Positions 32,701-38,099 of a stretch of 64,000 nucleotides of DNA are shown one piece after another. Source of the DNA: Lithobates sylvaticus (taxonomy: Eukaryota; Chordata; Amphibia; Anura; Ranidae). Both the position numbers and the translations under genes were made by a program. A model generated the notes under the pieces. It was not told where the DNA came from. It was given only the letters and a program-made list of their open reading frames with translations, and searched no databases. The stretch is from positions 108,531,000-108,594,999 of the forward strand of contig CM053033.1 of NCBI GenBank assembly GCA_028564925.1, in the 5' to 3' direction. Position 1 is the first letter of the stretch. Each line of letters opens with the position of its first letter.

Positions 32701-33508
32701 CTGCGCATGCGCAGTACGGATGACAAGCAGATCCCGAAAATATCCGAAGATGAGTGGCGCCTGTGCCGTGAGTCCAGGTTCAAGCCCCACCATCCAAGTG
32801 GACATAGAGTTAGAACAAAAAAGAGCCAAAAGAAGCAAGGCCGTGCCCGAAGCGTGGCGAGCGAAGCTTTGTGCAGCCCTATGTCCACTTGGATGGTGGG
32901 GCTTGCACCTGGACTCACGGCGCAGGCGCCGTTCATCTTTGGAGATTTTCCGAATCTCCTTGTTCTCCGTACTGCGCAAACGGTGCGCCTGCGTAGTACG
33001 GGGCGGACACTATTCGATAGGCCCTACCTTTCAGGGCTGTGCTTTATGGCAGTGGTATGTATATCTGAGAACTGGATGGACAGAAATACAAATGCTTTGA
33101 CATATAAAACATCTTTCTCCCTTATGTGCATTTCATCTGTGTATTTAGCTGTTTGCTTGGAGTTCAGCTTTAATATAAGTTCTACATGTGGAGTGGTAAT
33201 TGTGGATATTAGGGTCAATTCAATAGCTATAGCAATCATTTGTGTCATAATGACCCTTGTTGACAACCAATGAGAGATGAAAACAGTCACATGGCTAAAA
33301 AGACAGATTATGGTAAATATCACATGCATTAACGCTTAGTGAATTGAGACCATCTTGCTTTCCCTGACAGGTCCCTTGATGAGAATGCTGGTGTCTATGA
33401 TTGCCCCCCTTTACTGGTCTGGAGCTTTCCCCCATGATGGCACTACCAATGGTTTCTCCCTGACTAAGGGCGTCTTCCGCAAAGAGTCTCAGGTGGAGTT
33501 TGCAACAG
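2512..33508 (+). CDS. HMCN2: Hemicentin-2-like gene, internal portion (19 exons: 8 Ig, 2 TSP1, start of G2F)
   Basis: Hemicentins are very long secreted extracellular-matrix proteins (VWA, tens of Ig I-set domains, TSP1 repeats, nidogen-type G2F domain, EGF modules, fibulin-type C-terminus) acting at basement membranes and tissue junctions. Nineteen exons with AG/GT borders can be chained here without a frame break (2,856 nt, about 951 codons). Order: eight Ig domains each with both Cys and the core Trp, two TSP1 repeats, then two exons of G2F. All domain borders fall in phase-1 introns, as usual for shuffled extracellular modules. Exons cover about 9% of the span; introns are full of transposons. 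HMCN2 rather than HMCN1 is inferred from the neighbouring NCS1 gene, since human HMCN2 and NCS1 are adjacent. The 5' part lies left of the window. No exon for the rest of G2F, the EGF modules or the C-terminus was found after 33508. Family assignment is firm; paralogue choice is moderately firm. Confidence 0.9.
2712..4366. other. Hemicentin intron
   Basis: No exon recognised. From about 3765 ('tagccatgcatggatcgaa') a segment resembles one end of a ranid MITE that recurs at 35322, but its partner end was not found. Confidence 0.4.
4367..4448 (+). CDS. HMCN2: HMCN2 exon: Ig domain 1, second half
   Basis: Acceptor ttaattaacag, donor GTGAGT. Encodes [20 protein letters not shown], the D-x-G-x-Y-x-C signature of the F strand of an I-set Ig domain. 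Phase 0 in, phase 1 out. Confidence 0.88.
4584..4715 (+). CDS. HMCN2: HMCN2 exon: Ig domain 2, first half
   Basis: Acceptor ttttctcctgcag, donor GTAAGT. Begins [10 protein letters not shown], first Cys in [10 protein letters not shown], Trp in [10 protein letters not shown]. Only 135 bp separate it from the previous exon, but the next intron is about 5.15 kb because of a Tc1-type element and its nested insertions. Confidence 0.88.
4891..5071. mobile_element. Short MITE with ~45-bp terminal inverted repeats
   Basis: The left end acacactattagattttctg and the right end cagaaaatctaatagtgtgt are reverse complements over about 45 bp with few changes. About 180 bp in total, non-coding. The superfamily cannot be told. 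Confidence 0.7.
5295..5885 (+). mobile_element. Penelope-like / hammerhead-bearing retroelement remnant
   Basis: A non-coding stretch whose only recognisable landmark is the decayed hammerhead-like core at 5522-5556, followed by a 'gtaagttcaatactttttattgaataaactttt' type AT-rich stretch of the sort that follows such cores in other copies. Ends are approximate; family assignment rests on the ribozyme-like motif. Confidence 0.4.
5522..5556 (+). ncRNA. Decayed hammerhead-like core, site 2
   Basis: CCC, then AGATGAT in place of CTGATGA, a weak stem II (CCT...AGG), GAAAAC, CCGTC, then GGG. The CCC/GGG outer pairing and GTC triplet persist; the first box has mutated. Confidence 0.35.
6626..7078. 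mobile_element. Harbinger-like MITE (TTA target duplication) inside the Tc1 copy
   Basis: Splits the Tc1 sequence 'gagcatta/atcagagaag'. TTA is repeated at 6623-6625 and 7079-7081. The start AAGGGGTAGTAAACCC matches the related copy at 55675. A 3-bp TTA duplication is typical of PIF/Harbinger. Confidence 0.65.
7856..8258. mobile_element. Palindromic ranid-type MITE
   Basis: The ends AAGCCCCATACACACG and CGTGTGTATGGGGCTT are exact inverted repeats, and the interior is rich in repeated 'tccgac' words. About 400 bp, non-coding. Confidence 0.8.
8677..8720 (-). ncRNA. Hammerhead-like core, site 3 (decayed first box)
   Basis: Minus strand: CCT, TTGAGAA box, A, stem II GCCACG-TGGG-CGTGGC (six pairs), GATAC, GCGTG, then AGG pairing with CCT. 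Same layout as sites 5 and 8. Confidence 0.35.
9242..9866. other. Hemicentin intron, no gene recognised
   Basis: AT-rich intronic DNA. A stretch near 9345-9430 weakly resembles 2330-2420 (shared 'gcaaagcag...agcctgartat'), suggesting an old shared repeat. Confidence 0.35.
9867..10010 (+). CDS. HMCN2: HMCN2 exon: Ig domain 2, second half
   Basis: Acceptor tttttttccag, donor GTATGA. The phase-1 codon rejoins as Glu. Second Cys in [11 protein letters not shown]. Completes the Ig domain begun at 4584, across the transposon-expanded intron, in frame. Confidence 0.87.
10267..10426 (+). CDS. HMCN2: HMCN2 exon: Ig domain 3, first half
   Basis: Acceptor tttttttacacag, donor GTAAAG. Encodes [10 protein letters not shown]..., first Cys in [10 protein letters not shown], Trp in [10 protein letters not shown]. 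Ends in phase 2 inside an Arg codon. Confidence 0.88.
10944..11068 (+). CDS. HMCN2: HMCN2 exon: Ig domain 3, second half
   Basis: Acceptor tttttcctcatcag, donor GTAAGT. Phase 2 in, phase 1 out. Second Cys in [16 protein letters not shown]. Confidence 0.88.
11069..12441. other. Hemicentin intron, no gene recognised
   Basis: No exon or clear mobile-element ends seen. There is a short local tandem around 11735-11800 (ccttggct/tttctttgg-type words). Confidence 0.35.
12442..12625 (+). CDS. HMCN2: HMCN2 exon: Ig domain 4, first half
   Basis: Acceptor tctttcctttgcag, donor GTGAGG. First Cys in [10 protein letters not shown], Trp in [10 protein letters not shown]. Ends in phase 2. Confidence 0.88.
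13664..13761 (+). CDS. HMCN2: HMCN2 exon: Ig domain 4, second half
   Basis: Acceptor tatttctatgcag, donor GTATGT. Second Cys in [16 protein letters not shown]. Phase 2 in, phase 1 out. Confidence 0.87.
13807..15015 (-). mobile_element. Possible solo LTR-like fossil
   Basis: On the minus strand it begins TGTAGCACCC and ends in a diverged form of the inverse. The interior is GC-rich compared with the surrounding intron. The ends resemble those of the better-defined copy at 23428-24299. Old and inactive; no coding part. Confidence 0.4.
15342..15617 (+). CDS. HMCN2: HMCN2 exon: complete Ig domain 5 in a single exon
   Basis: Acceptor tttctataccag, donor GTATGT. The only Ig domain here not split by an intron (276 nt). 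Both Cys ([10 protein letters not shown] and [11 protein letters not shown]) and Trp ([10 protein letters not shown]) are present. Phase 1 on both sides. Confidence 0.9.
15806..16222. mobile_element. Palindromic ranid-type MITE
   Basis: Ends ATGCCGCGTACACACGA and TCATGTGTACGTGGCAT are imperfect inverted repeats. The interior repeats 'catacacacggtc' and 'tttccgac' words. About 417 bp. Confidence 0.75.
16560..16735. repeat. Short interspersed repeat (possible MITE)
   Basis: Starts gggagtttatcaagattgga and ends ctgataaattatccc, which are rough inverted forms. Non-coding. The rest of 16223-17557 shows nothing recognisable. Confidence 0.4.
17558..17748 (+). CDS. HMCN2: HMCN2 exon: Ig domain 6, first half
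   Basis: Acceptor tgtatgatctag, donor GTATGA. First Cys in [10 protein letters not shown], Trp in [10 protein letters not shown]. Ends in phase 0 after RIERVK. Confidence 0.88.
18155..18236 (+). CDS. HMCN2: HMCN2 exon: Ig domain 6, second half
   Basis: Acceptor tatctttgtcacag, donor GTACGG. Encodes [18 protein letters not shown] with the second Ig Cys. Phase 0 in, phase 1 out. Confidence 0.86.
18566..18614 (-). ncRNA. Hammerhead-like core, site 4
   Basis: Minus strand: box CTGAGGA (exact CUGANGA), A, stem II with CAGA/TCTG pairs around an A-rich loop, GAAAC, GGGTT with permitted cleavage triplet GTT, then GAGTG. Stem I is imperfect (two mismatches, then CAC/GTG). Confidence 0.45.
18820..18937. 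mobile_element. 118-bp MITE with 9-bp target duplication
   Basis: ACTGGCAAG occurs at 18811-18819 and again at 18938-18946. The ends AGGGTTGCCACC and GGTGGCAACCT are inverted repeats, with a further near-palindromic interior. A 9-bp duplication fits Merlin- or MuDR-type elements. Confidence 0.8.
19080..19216 (+). CDS. HMCN2: HMCN2 exon: Ig domain 7, first half
   Basis: Acceptor gcattttccag, donor GTACTT. First Cys in [10 protein letters not shown], Trp in [11 protein letters not shown]. Phase 1 in, phase 0 out. Confidence 0.87.
19217..21489. other. Hemicentin intron
   Basis: Contains a hammerhead-like core at 20851-20895. A loose tandem-like run near 20280-20470 ('gtgactcatccaactga') may be a degenerate satellite. 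No exon seen besides the flanking Ig halves. Confidence 0.4.
20851..20895 (+). ncRNA. Decayed hammerhead-like core, site 6
   Basis: ACCC, box region TATGATTA, A, stem II GCCTC-CGGTGGGC-GAGGT (five pairs including G-T), GAAAT, GCATC, then CGGGT pairing with ACCC. Both conserved boxes carry changes. Confidence 0.35.
21490..21631 (+). CDS. HMCN2: HMCN2 exon: Ig domain 7, second half
   Basis: Acceptor cattttttacag, donor GTAAGT. Second Cys in [15 protein letters not shown]. Phase 0 in, phase 1 out. Confidence 0.88.
21714..21858 (+). CDS. HMCN2: HMCN2 exon: Ig domain 8, first half
   Basis: Acceptor gtattatag, donor GTATTG. First Cys in [10 protein letters not shown], Trp in [10 protein letters not shown]. 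The introns on either side are only 82 and 87 bp, the tightest spacing in the window. Confidence 0.87.
21946..22073 (+). CDS. HMCN2: HMCN2 exon: Ig domain 8, second half (last Ig before TSP1 repeats)
   Basis: Acceptor cacttcttccag, donor GTAAGC. Second Cys in [16 protein letters not shown]. Phase 2 in, phase 1 out; the next exon starts the thrombospondin repeats. Confidence 0.87.
22321..22366 (-). ncRNA. Decayed hammerhead-like core, site 5
   Basis: Minus strand: TCACC, TTGAGAA, A, stem II GGGGTC-TGACAT-GGCCCC (six pairs), AATAC, GTT, GGTGG pairing with CACC. Core boxes mutated but helices kept. Confidence 0.35.
22543..22713 (+). CDS. HMCN2: HMCN2 exon: thrombospondin type-1 repeat 1
   Basis: Acceptor ttatcttgatag, donor GTAATG. 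A full TSP1 module in one 171-nt exon: W-x-x-W (WQEWSPC), TRTCGQG and further Cys to PPCP, six in all. TSP1 modules follow the last Ig in hemicentins. Phase 1 on both sides. Confidence 0.92.
22800..22970 (+). CDS. HMCN2: HMCN2 exon: thrombospondin type-1 repeat 2
   Basis: Acceptor cttcttgcttag, donor GTAAGA. TSP1 module of exactly the same length (171 nt) as the one 86 bp upstream: [17 protein letters not shown], then Cys to LPQC. Equal lengths and phases suggest tandem exon duplication. Phase 1 on both sides. Confidence 0.92.
23428..24299 (+). mobile_element. Solo LTR-like fossil with TGAT target duplication
   Basis: Begins TGTAGCA and ends TGCTACA (perfect 7-bp inverted ends of the TG...CA type). 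Flanked by TGAT at 23424-23427 and 24300-24303. 872 bp with no internal coding region, so it looks like a recombined solo terminal repeat. It includes about three copies of a ~52-bp tandem unit ('gtgccaagccagggacc') near 23885-24060. Confidence 0.65.
24582..24731 (+). CDS. HMCN2: HMCN2 exon: start of nidogen G2-type beta-barrel (G2F) domain
   Basis: Acceptor tttctttgtccaag, donor GTATGT. Encodes [16 protein letters not shown] and [11 protein letters not shown], matching the start of the hemicentin/nidogen G2F domain, which directly follows the TSP1 repeats. Phase 1 on both sides. The following intron is 8.6 kb and holds the BovB nest. Confidence 0.88.
25040..25419. mobile_element. MITE of the 'AGCCCAGGTTCACAC' family
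   Basis: Ends AGCCCAGGTTCACAC and GTGTGAACCTAGGCT are inverted repeats. The interior is rich in gcgatc/gatgcg words. Relatives with similar ends occur at 34678, 45360 and 52857. Confidence 0.75.
25739..25780 (-). ncRNA. Hammerhead-like core, site 7
   Basis: Minus strand: TCTC, box CTGACGA (exact CUGANGA), A, stem II GCAG...CCGC (three of four pairs), AAAAC (G12 changed to A), AAGTT with triplet GTT, GAGA pairing perfectly with TCTC. Confidence 0.45.
26421..26470 (-). ncRNA. Decayed hammerhead-like 3' half
   Basis: Minus strand: stem II ATCC-ACATA-GGAT, GAAAC and ATGTC are recognisable; the CUGANGA box is changed (ATCATGA) and stem I is not evident. Not counted among the nine better sites. 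Confidence 0.25.
26869..27324. mobile_element. TTAA-flanked MITE (piggyBac-like signature) inserted in BovB
   Basis: TTAA is duplicated at 26865-26868 and 27325-27328. The element starts CCACATACC and ends CAAGTGG. Removing it and one TTAA rejoins the BovB codons ...[13 protein letters not shown] in frame, which proves the borders. Same family as 31648, 53373 and 54771. Confidence 0.9.
27443..28938 (+). mobile_element. L2-clade LINE, 5'-truncated, inserted in BovB
   Basis: Encodes the C-terminal half of an L2-type reverse transcriptase ([49 protein letters not shown]) and ends with 'gttggcgctatataaatcc' plus TAA repeats, the L2 3' hallmark. Contains stops and frame changes and a 213-bp insertion. 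BovB sequence resumes directly on both sides. Confidence 0.85.
27905..28117. mobile_element. 213-bp retroposed insertion inside the L2 copy
   Basis: Flanked by a perfect 14-bp duplication aaccctagactctg (27891-27904 and 28118-28131). A-rich at the left end and AT-rich at the right. The source family is unclear; it resembles the AT-rich end of the element at 25575. Confidence 0.7.
29679..31140. other. Hemicentin intron, no gene recognised
   Basis: AT-rich single-copy-looking DNA with no long frame and no clear repeat ends. Confidence 0.4.
31141..31643 (-). mobile_element. L1/Tx1-like LINE 3' end
   Basis: Minus-strand frame encodes the ORF2 C-terminal tail ([42 protein letters not shown]). 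The AT-rich 3' UTR runs to 31141. Truncated at its 5' side by the TTAA MITE. Confidence 0.7.
31648..32290. mobile_element. TTAA MITE with internal minisatellite (right border uncertain)
   Basis: TTAA at 31644-31647, then CCACTTGCTTACTGG. Shares 'tagagctttcttttggtggtatttgatcacc' with the reverse complement of the copies at 26869, 53373 and 54771. Contains a degenerate tandem array (unit like 'gggcactgataggtggcagt') at about 31950-32105. The right end merges into the following palindromic repeats. Confidence 0.6.
32294..33025. repeat. Two tandem copies of a palindromic repeat
   Basis: Copies begin near 32294 and 32708 ('gatgacaagcagat'). Each contains the inverted pair 'ccaccatccaagtggacata' / 'tatgtccacttggatggtgg' and a central 'gccgtgcccgaagcgtggcg'. 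The second copy has ends like 'tagtgtccccgtcg' and 'ggggcggacacta'. Non-coding; frames through it are shadows. Confidence 0.75.
33371..33508 (+). CDS. HMCN2: HMCN2 exon: G2F domain, second segment; last hemicentin exon found
   Basis: Acceptor tgctttccctgacag, donor GTGAGC. Encodes [13 protein letters not shown] and [12 protein letters not shown], the conserved continuation of G2F. Ends in phase 1, so at least one more coding exon is expected. No exon with the remaining G2F strands, calcium-binding EGF repeats or the fibulin-like C-terminus was recognised to the right. Confidence 0.87.
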
Positions 33509-34104
33509 GTGAGCCAAAATTGTCAAGTACCAAAGAGCAGCAATTAGTACTAACCAATCCAAATTATTAATTCTCCAATCCAATTTACCAAACTCGGAGT
33601 GACTGCTTCACTTTGCACAAGCTGGAGAGATGGAGGCATCATAAATAACTTAATAATGATTGCATCTATAACAGACACAAAGCATCAACATACTAACAGT
33701 GCTCAGTGTAGTTACTTAGACCTATAGACAGACAATATTTCCCTCAATTTCTAAGATGTGTTTGTTTTTCAGGTCCCTAGTGAAGGTGATCTGGAGACGA
33801 AAGGGTGGCTGGGATGGGCGTCCTCCTCCTTGCGCCATACTGGAGTGATTAAAGAGAGGGAGAGAAGCTGCTGACATGGTCTAGTGGCACAGGAAGTATA
33901 CTTTTATCCAGGGCATCTAGAAAAGAGAGATGACATAAGAGTAAATTGACACTGTAACATTGGTTCTAGGGCTTATGTCGTCATGTGTTTAATATGGGTT
34001 CGGCAAACACAGGTTATCAAAATCTCATTGACTTTACAGCAGATTTTCACTGCATCTGAGCCCCACAAACCAAAAACACTATTTAATTATTTTTTCATAT
34101 TTAA
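33509..34104. other. Region just after the last hemicentin exon
   Basis: One good acceptor-like site lies at 33772 (tgtgtttgtttttcag), but in the required phase it would read Gly-Pro-stop. Nothing resembling the missing G2F strands or EGF modules is seen. Confidence 0.4.
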
Positions 34105-34482
34105 AGTAAACTCCCCCATCCATCCATGATTTATTTTGTGGAGAAATCAGCCCCCTAGCGTTTTTTGGCCGTGGCCATCTTGAGTAAGGGCAGATGATTC
34201 ATGTAGCCTTTACTTCCTGGAATCCAGCTGTCCTTAGCTCAGGCATGCAGGCAGGAGGGCGTGTTTAGCTGAAAAAAAAAAAACCTCCTCCCCTCCTGAA
34301 GACTCCTGAGATATGTATGACATCATTTGCCTAGGCAAGAAACCAGGAAGTAACTGAAGACATGTAAAAACAAAAGTTTAAAACAAGTAAATATGATATA
34401 CTTTCCTATCTATTTACTAATGCTAGCAGCATGAGGATTTAAAATAGTTAATGTTGATCGGGAGAGTGAAGTTCCACTTTAA
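34105..34482. mobile_element. MITE with AAAGT...ACTTT ends
   Basis: Left end aaagtaaactcccc and right end gaagttccacttt are rough inverted repeats, related to the copy at 54363. Non-coding. Confidence 0.5.
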
Positions 34483-34677
34483 CTGAGCAGTACACATTGC
34501 ATTTCAGAGGCTGTGTTTGACCTGCTTTGCACTGTGCTGCATTTTTTTAAACGCAGCATGTCCTATTAGGATGCATGTAAACTGCAGGCAAATCTTTCCT
34601 TTTGCAATTAAAAGCACAGTTTGACTAGAACACCTGTCAACATGGAACCTCTAAGTATTTGTGATGTCATAACTGTT

Positions 34678-35050
34678 AGACCCCTTGCACACTGCAGCCG
34701 CATTAGCACTAAAGCGCCGCTCGAACAGTGCTTTTCGGTCGCTAGCAGATCGATTTTAACCCCAAAGAAGGGGTTAAAAGCGCTTGTGTTGCAGCGCTTC
34801 CAAATTGCTTTTCAGGCGCTTTGGAGGTGCTGCCTATTCATTTCAATGGGCAGGGCGTTTTGGGAGCGCTAAATCCAGCGATCCCAACCTGCCCCAAAGA
34901 TGCTGCTTACAGGACTTTTCATAACATGCCGCATGCGCACCGCCCCCGTGTGAAGTCACACTGAAATGAAAGGGAGGCGGTTTTCAGGTGCTTTACATGT
35001 GCTATTTCTAGCGCTAAAACACCTTAAAAATTCCTCTGTGTGAAAGGGGA
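34678..35050. mobile_element. MITE of the 'cacac/gtgtg' family
   Basis: Starts gaccccttgcacactgcag and ends ctgtgtgaaagggg. The interior is rich in 'gcgct' words ('ttcaatgggcagggcg'), as in the copy at 52857. Confidence 0.6.
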
Positions 35051-35321
35051 AAGAAAGCTGAACTCCAAAGCAAGTAAAAAGTTCCCTTACAATGGAGCGC
35101 CCCCCTCACTTTAGGGATGAAATGCTCATTTAGGTCTAGGGTGGTGTTTCCCAACCTCCTTTCAATCATGGCACCCTTTGTAAAATAGTGAAGCACCACA
35201 AATTAAAATGGGATCCCCCCTGTCAAATCAGAACTCCCCTCCTTCACATCAGTTCCTCCTTGCACATCAGAGTCCCCACCTCCCTTTTCACATCAGAGCA
35301 CTAGCCCTTCCTCTTTTAAAT

Positions 35322-35641
35322 TAAGGCCAGCTATAGACGGTTCGAATCTTGGCCGGTTCACCAGGAACCGTCCGAGATTCAAAGCATGCATGGGTAGGCG
35401 GAATGTACCCAAGTTGAACGATCTATCAACTTGGGTACAACCAGCCTGCTGGACTTTACATGCAATTATCGATAGTTGCTGCTATAGTCCTTAGCAATAA
35501 TCGCTGTGCTCCCCCCGCCCCCCTGCCAGGAGAATCCGATGGCTCCGCGGGAAGGATTCCCCCATCAACACAATTAATGTTGATGAGGGAATCGAGTGAA
35601 TTTATTCACTCAGTCTATGAAATTCACTATGGCCTGCCTTA
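35322..35641. mobile_element. MITE, 'taaggccagctatagacgg' family
   Basis: Left end taaggccagctatagacgg and right end ttcactatggcctgcctta are inverted repeats. The interior is partly palindromic ('ttgggtac...gtacccaa'). Confidence 0.65.
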
Positions 35642-36124
35642 AGAGTCCTCAACTACCCCCATTTAAATCATCGTCTGCCCCCCTCCTCCCCTTCCCCATT
35701 TTACATCAGAGATCTGCTCTCAGGACCTTTTGCTGTCTGTGTCCCCACTTGGGAGATTCATCCTTTCTATTTGTCCCAATGACAACTGTCTACAAAGAAG
35801 TAGCTACAACCACTGGATATTATATTATATTGTTTGATTCTATCTATAGACATTTACTGGGGGTGAAACACACTGAATTTTAAAAGGACATTTTTTTTAT
35901 AGTGTTTTAAAACAGAAAATAAAAAAACTGTAAATAGGAATTAGACCAATACAAGGAAGTATATATTATTACATAATACTAATTAATATTTATACATAAT
36001 GTTATTATATTATTCAGACTACATAAGAAAAAATTTGAACTGCTGTGATGTAAAAAAAAAAAAAATCCCAATAAATTCTTTAAGTATATAAACAGTAAAA
36101 AAAGGGAGGACAGACCATATTTGC

Positions 36125-37990
36125 CCCATAAAGAATGAGGAAGTACATTTGGTTACAAAGGATGGGGAGATGGCGAAGGTATTGCATTTATTCTTCTCCT
36201 CAGTCTTCACAAGGAAATCGGGGGGCTTCAATAACCAAAACTGCAGTGTTTATCCTCCTGACACATCACAGGAAGCACCCTCATGGCTAACAGAGGACAG
36301 AATTAGAAATAGACTTGGGAAACTTAACAATAATAAATCATCGGGACCAGATGGCTTGCACCCGAGGGTACTTGGGGAACTCAGTCAAACAATTACCAGA
36401 CCATTGTTCCTAATTTTTACCGACAGTCTACTGACTGGAATAGTACCAGCTGATTGGCCAAAAAAAGAAAGAAAAGCCAATGTAGCAACAATATTTAAAA
36501 AAGGGTCACAATACATTTTGAATGAAAGGATGGGTGAAAGGGTAAGAATGTAATGAAAGGATGAATATATAAAGGAAAGGAAAAAATTGATTTTCTATAC
36601 AAATAGAGACATGGAATTATATTGGGATATATAATTAAATAAGGTATAGAAACAGATTATTGGTAAATATATGTATGTGTAAATGGTATGTAAATAATAA
36701 AAAATTTTGTTAAATAAAGGTATTAAAAAAAAAATAAATAAATACATTACTGGGAATTACAGACCAGTTAGTCTAACATCAATAGTATGCAAGCTCTTGG
36801 AGGAGATGATAAGGGACTATACACACGATTTTAGTAGTGATAACGGTATCATTAGCAGTAATCAGCATGGATTGATGAAGAATCGTTCTTGCCAAACCAA
36901 TCTATTAACCTTCTATGAGGAGGTAAGCTGCCATCTAGATAAAGGAAGGAATAAACGTTTACTGTACAAAGTAAGGTCCGTTGGCATGGACCATAGGGTG
37001 AGTACATGGGTTGAAATATGGCAACAAGGGCAAATTCAGAGAGTGGTGATAAATGGAGAATACTCCATGGTCAGGGGTGGGTAGTGGGGTCCCCCAGGGT
37101 TCTGTGCTGGGACCAATCATATTTAATTTATTAATAAACGACCTGGAGGATGGGGTAAACAGCTCATTCTCTGTATTTGTGGACGATACTAAGCTTATCT
37201 GAACAAATTAATGGGGTGGGCAACTACATGGCAAATGAGGTTTAATGTGGAAAAATGTAAAAAAATGCATTTAGGTGGCAAAAATATGAATGCAATCTAT
37301 ACACTGGGGGGAGAACCGCTGGGGGAATCTAGGATGGAAAAAGACCTGGGGGTCCTAGTAGATGACAGGCTCAGCAATGGCATGCAATGCCAAGCTGTAT
37401 GCATTAAAAAGAGGATTAACTCCAGAGGTAAAAGCGATAATTCTCCCACTCTACAGGACTCTGGTCCAGCTGCACCTGGAGTATGCTGTCCAGTTCTGGG
37501 CACCAGTCCTCAGGAAGGATGTACTGGAAATAGAGCGAGTACAAAGAAGGGCAACAAAGCTAATAAAGGGTCTGGAGGATATTAGTTATGAAGAAAGGTT
37601 GCGAGCACTGAACTTATTCTCTCTGGAATTTACAAATACCATACAGGTAACCCCACAATAGGGATAAAACTTTTGCGGAAGGGAGTTTAATAAGACACGT
37701 GGCCATTCATTAAAATTAGAAGAAAAGAGGTTTAACCTTAAACTACTTAGAGGTTTCTTTACTGTAAGAGCGGCAAGGATGTGGAATTCCCTTCCACTGG
37801 CGGTGGTCTCAGCAGGGGGCATCACCTCCCCTAGACCTATATGTTTAAGAAAAACAAAAAAAACTATTAGATAACTACCTGAACGACTACAACATACAGG
37901 GATATACAATGTAATACTGACATATAAACACACACATAGGTTAGACTTAATGGGGGTTTGAAGTAGACTTTCATTAAGAGGCCAAAATCT
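36125..37990 (+). mobile_element. CR1-clade LINE, decayed, with L1 3' end inserted
   Basis: RT motifs: NNNKSSGPDGLHPRVLGEL, TGIVPADWPKKE, IFKKGS, NYRPVSLTSIVCKLLEEMI, SSNQHGLMKNRSCQTNL, then further on [20 protein letters not shown] and the 3' tail 'gcggcaaggatgtggaattc'. Several stops and frame changes. An L1-like fragment at 36518-36740 splits the RT. A second copy of the 3' tail follows at 38018-38095. Confidence 0.85.
36518..36740 (+). mobile_element. L1-like 3'-end insertion in CR1
   Basis: 8-bp target duplication AATACATT at 36510-36517 and 36741-36748. A-rich tail with AATAAA-like words at the right end. Without it the CR1 codons rejoin as GSQYITGNYRPV. Confidence 0.8.
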
Positions 37991-38017
37991 GTGTCTAGGA
38001 GATGGTATTTCTTAAGA

Positions 38018-38095
38018 GCGGCAAGGATGTGGAATTCCCTTCCACAGGCGGTGGTCACAGCAGGGGGCATCGATAGTTTAAAAAAACTATTAGTA
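38018..38095 (+). mobile_element. Second CR1 3'-end copy
   Basis: 'gagcggcaaggatgtggaat' repeats the tail at 37768 with about 90% identity, followed by 'agtttaaaaaaactatta'. Either a separate 5'-truncated insertion or a local duplication. Confidence 0.6.
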
Positions 38096-38099
38096 TGTA

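Noticed and set aside
32356-33273. Several overlapping 60-200-codon frames on both strands
   Set aside because: All fall within two copies of a palindromic repeat and share the same inverted peptide pieces; no domain, splice or codon signal.
33773-33860. Possible further hemicentin exon
   Set aside because: Good acceptor but the required phase gives a stop after two residues, and other frames show no G2F or EGF features; kept only as a weak finding.
35140-35200. 'ggtgtttcccaacctcctttcaatcatggc' as a complete hAT element
   Set aside because: Only one end is recognisable; no partner inverted repeat or target duplication found.
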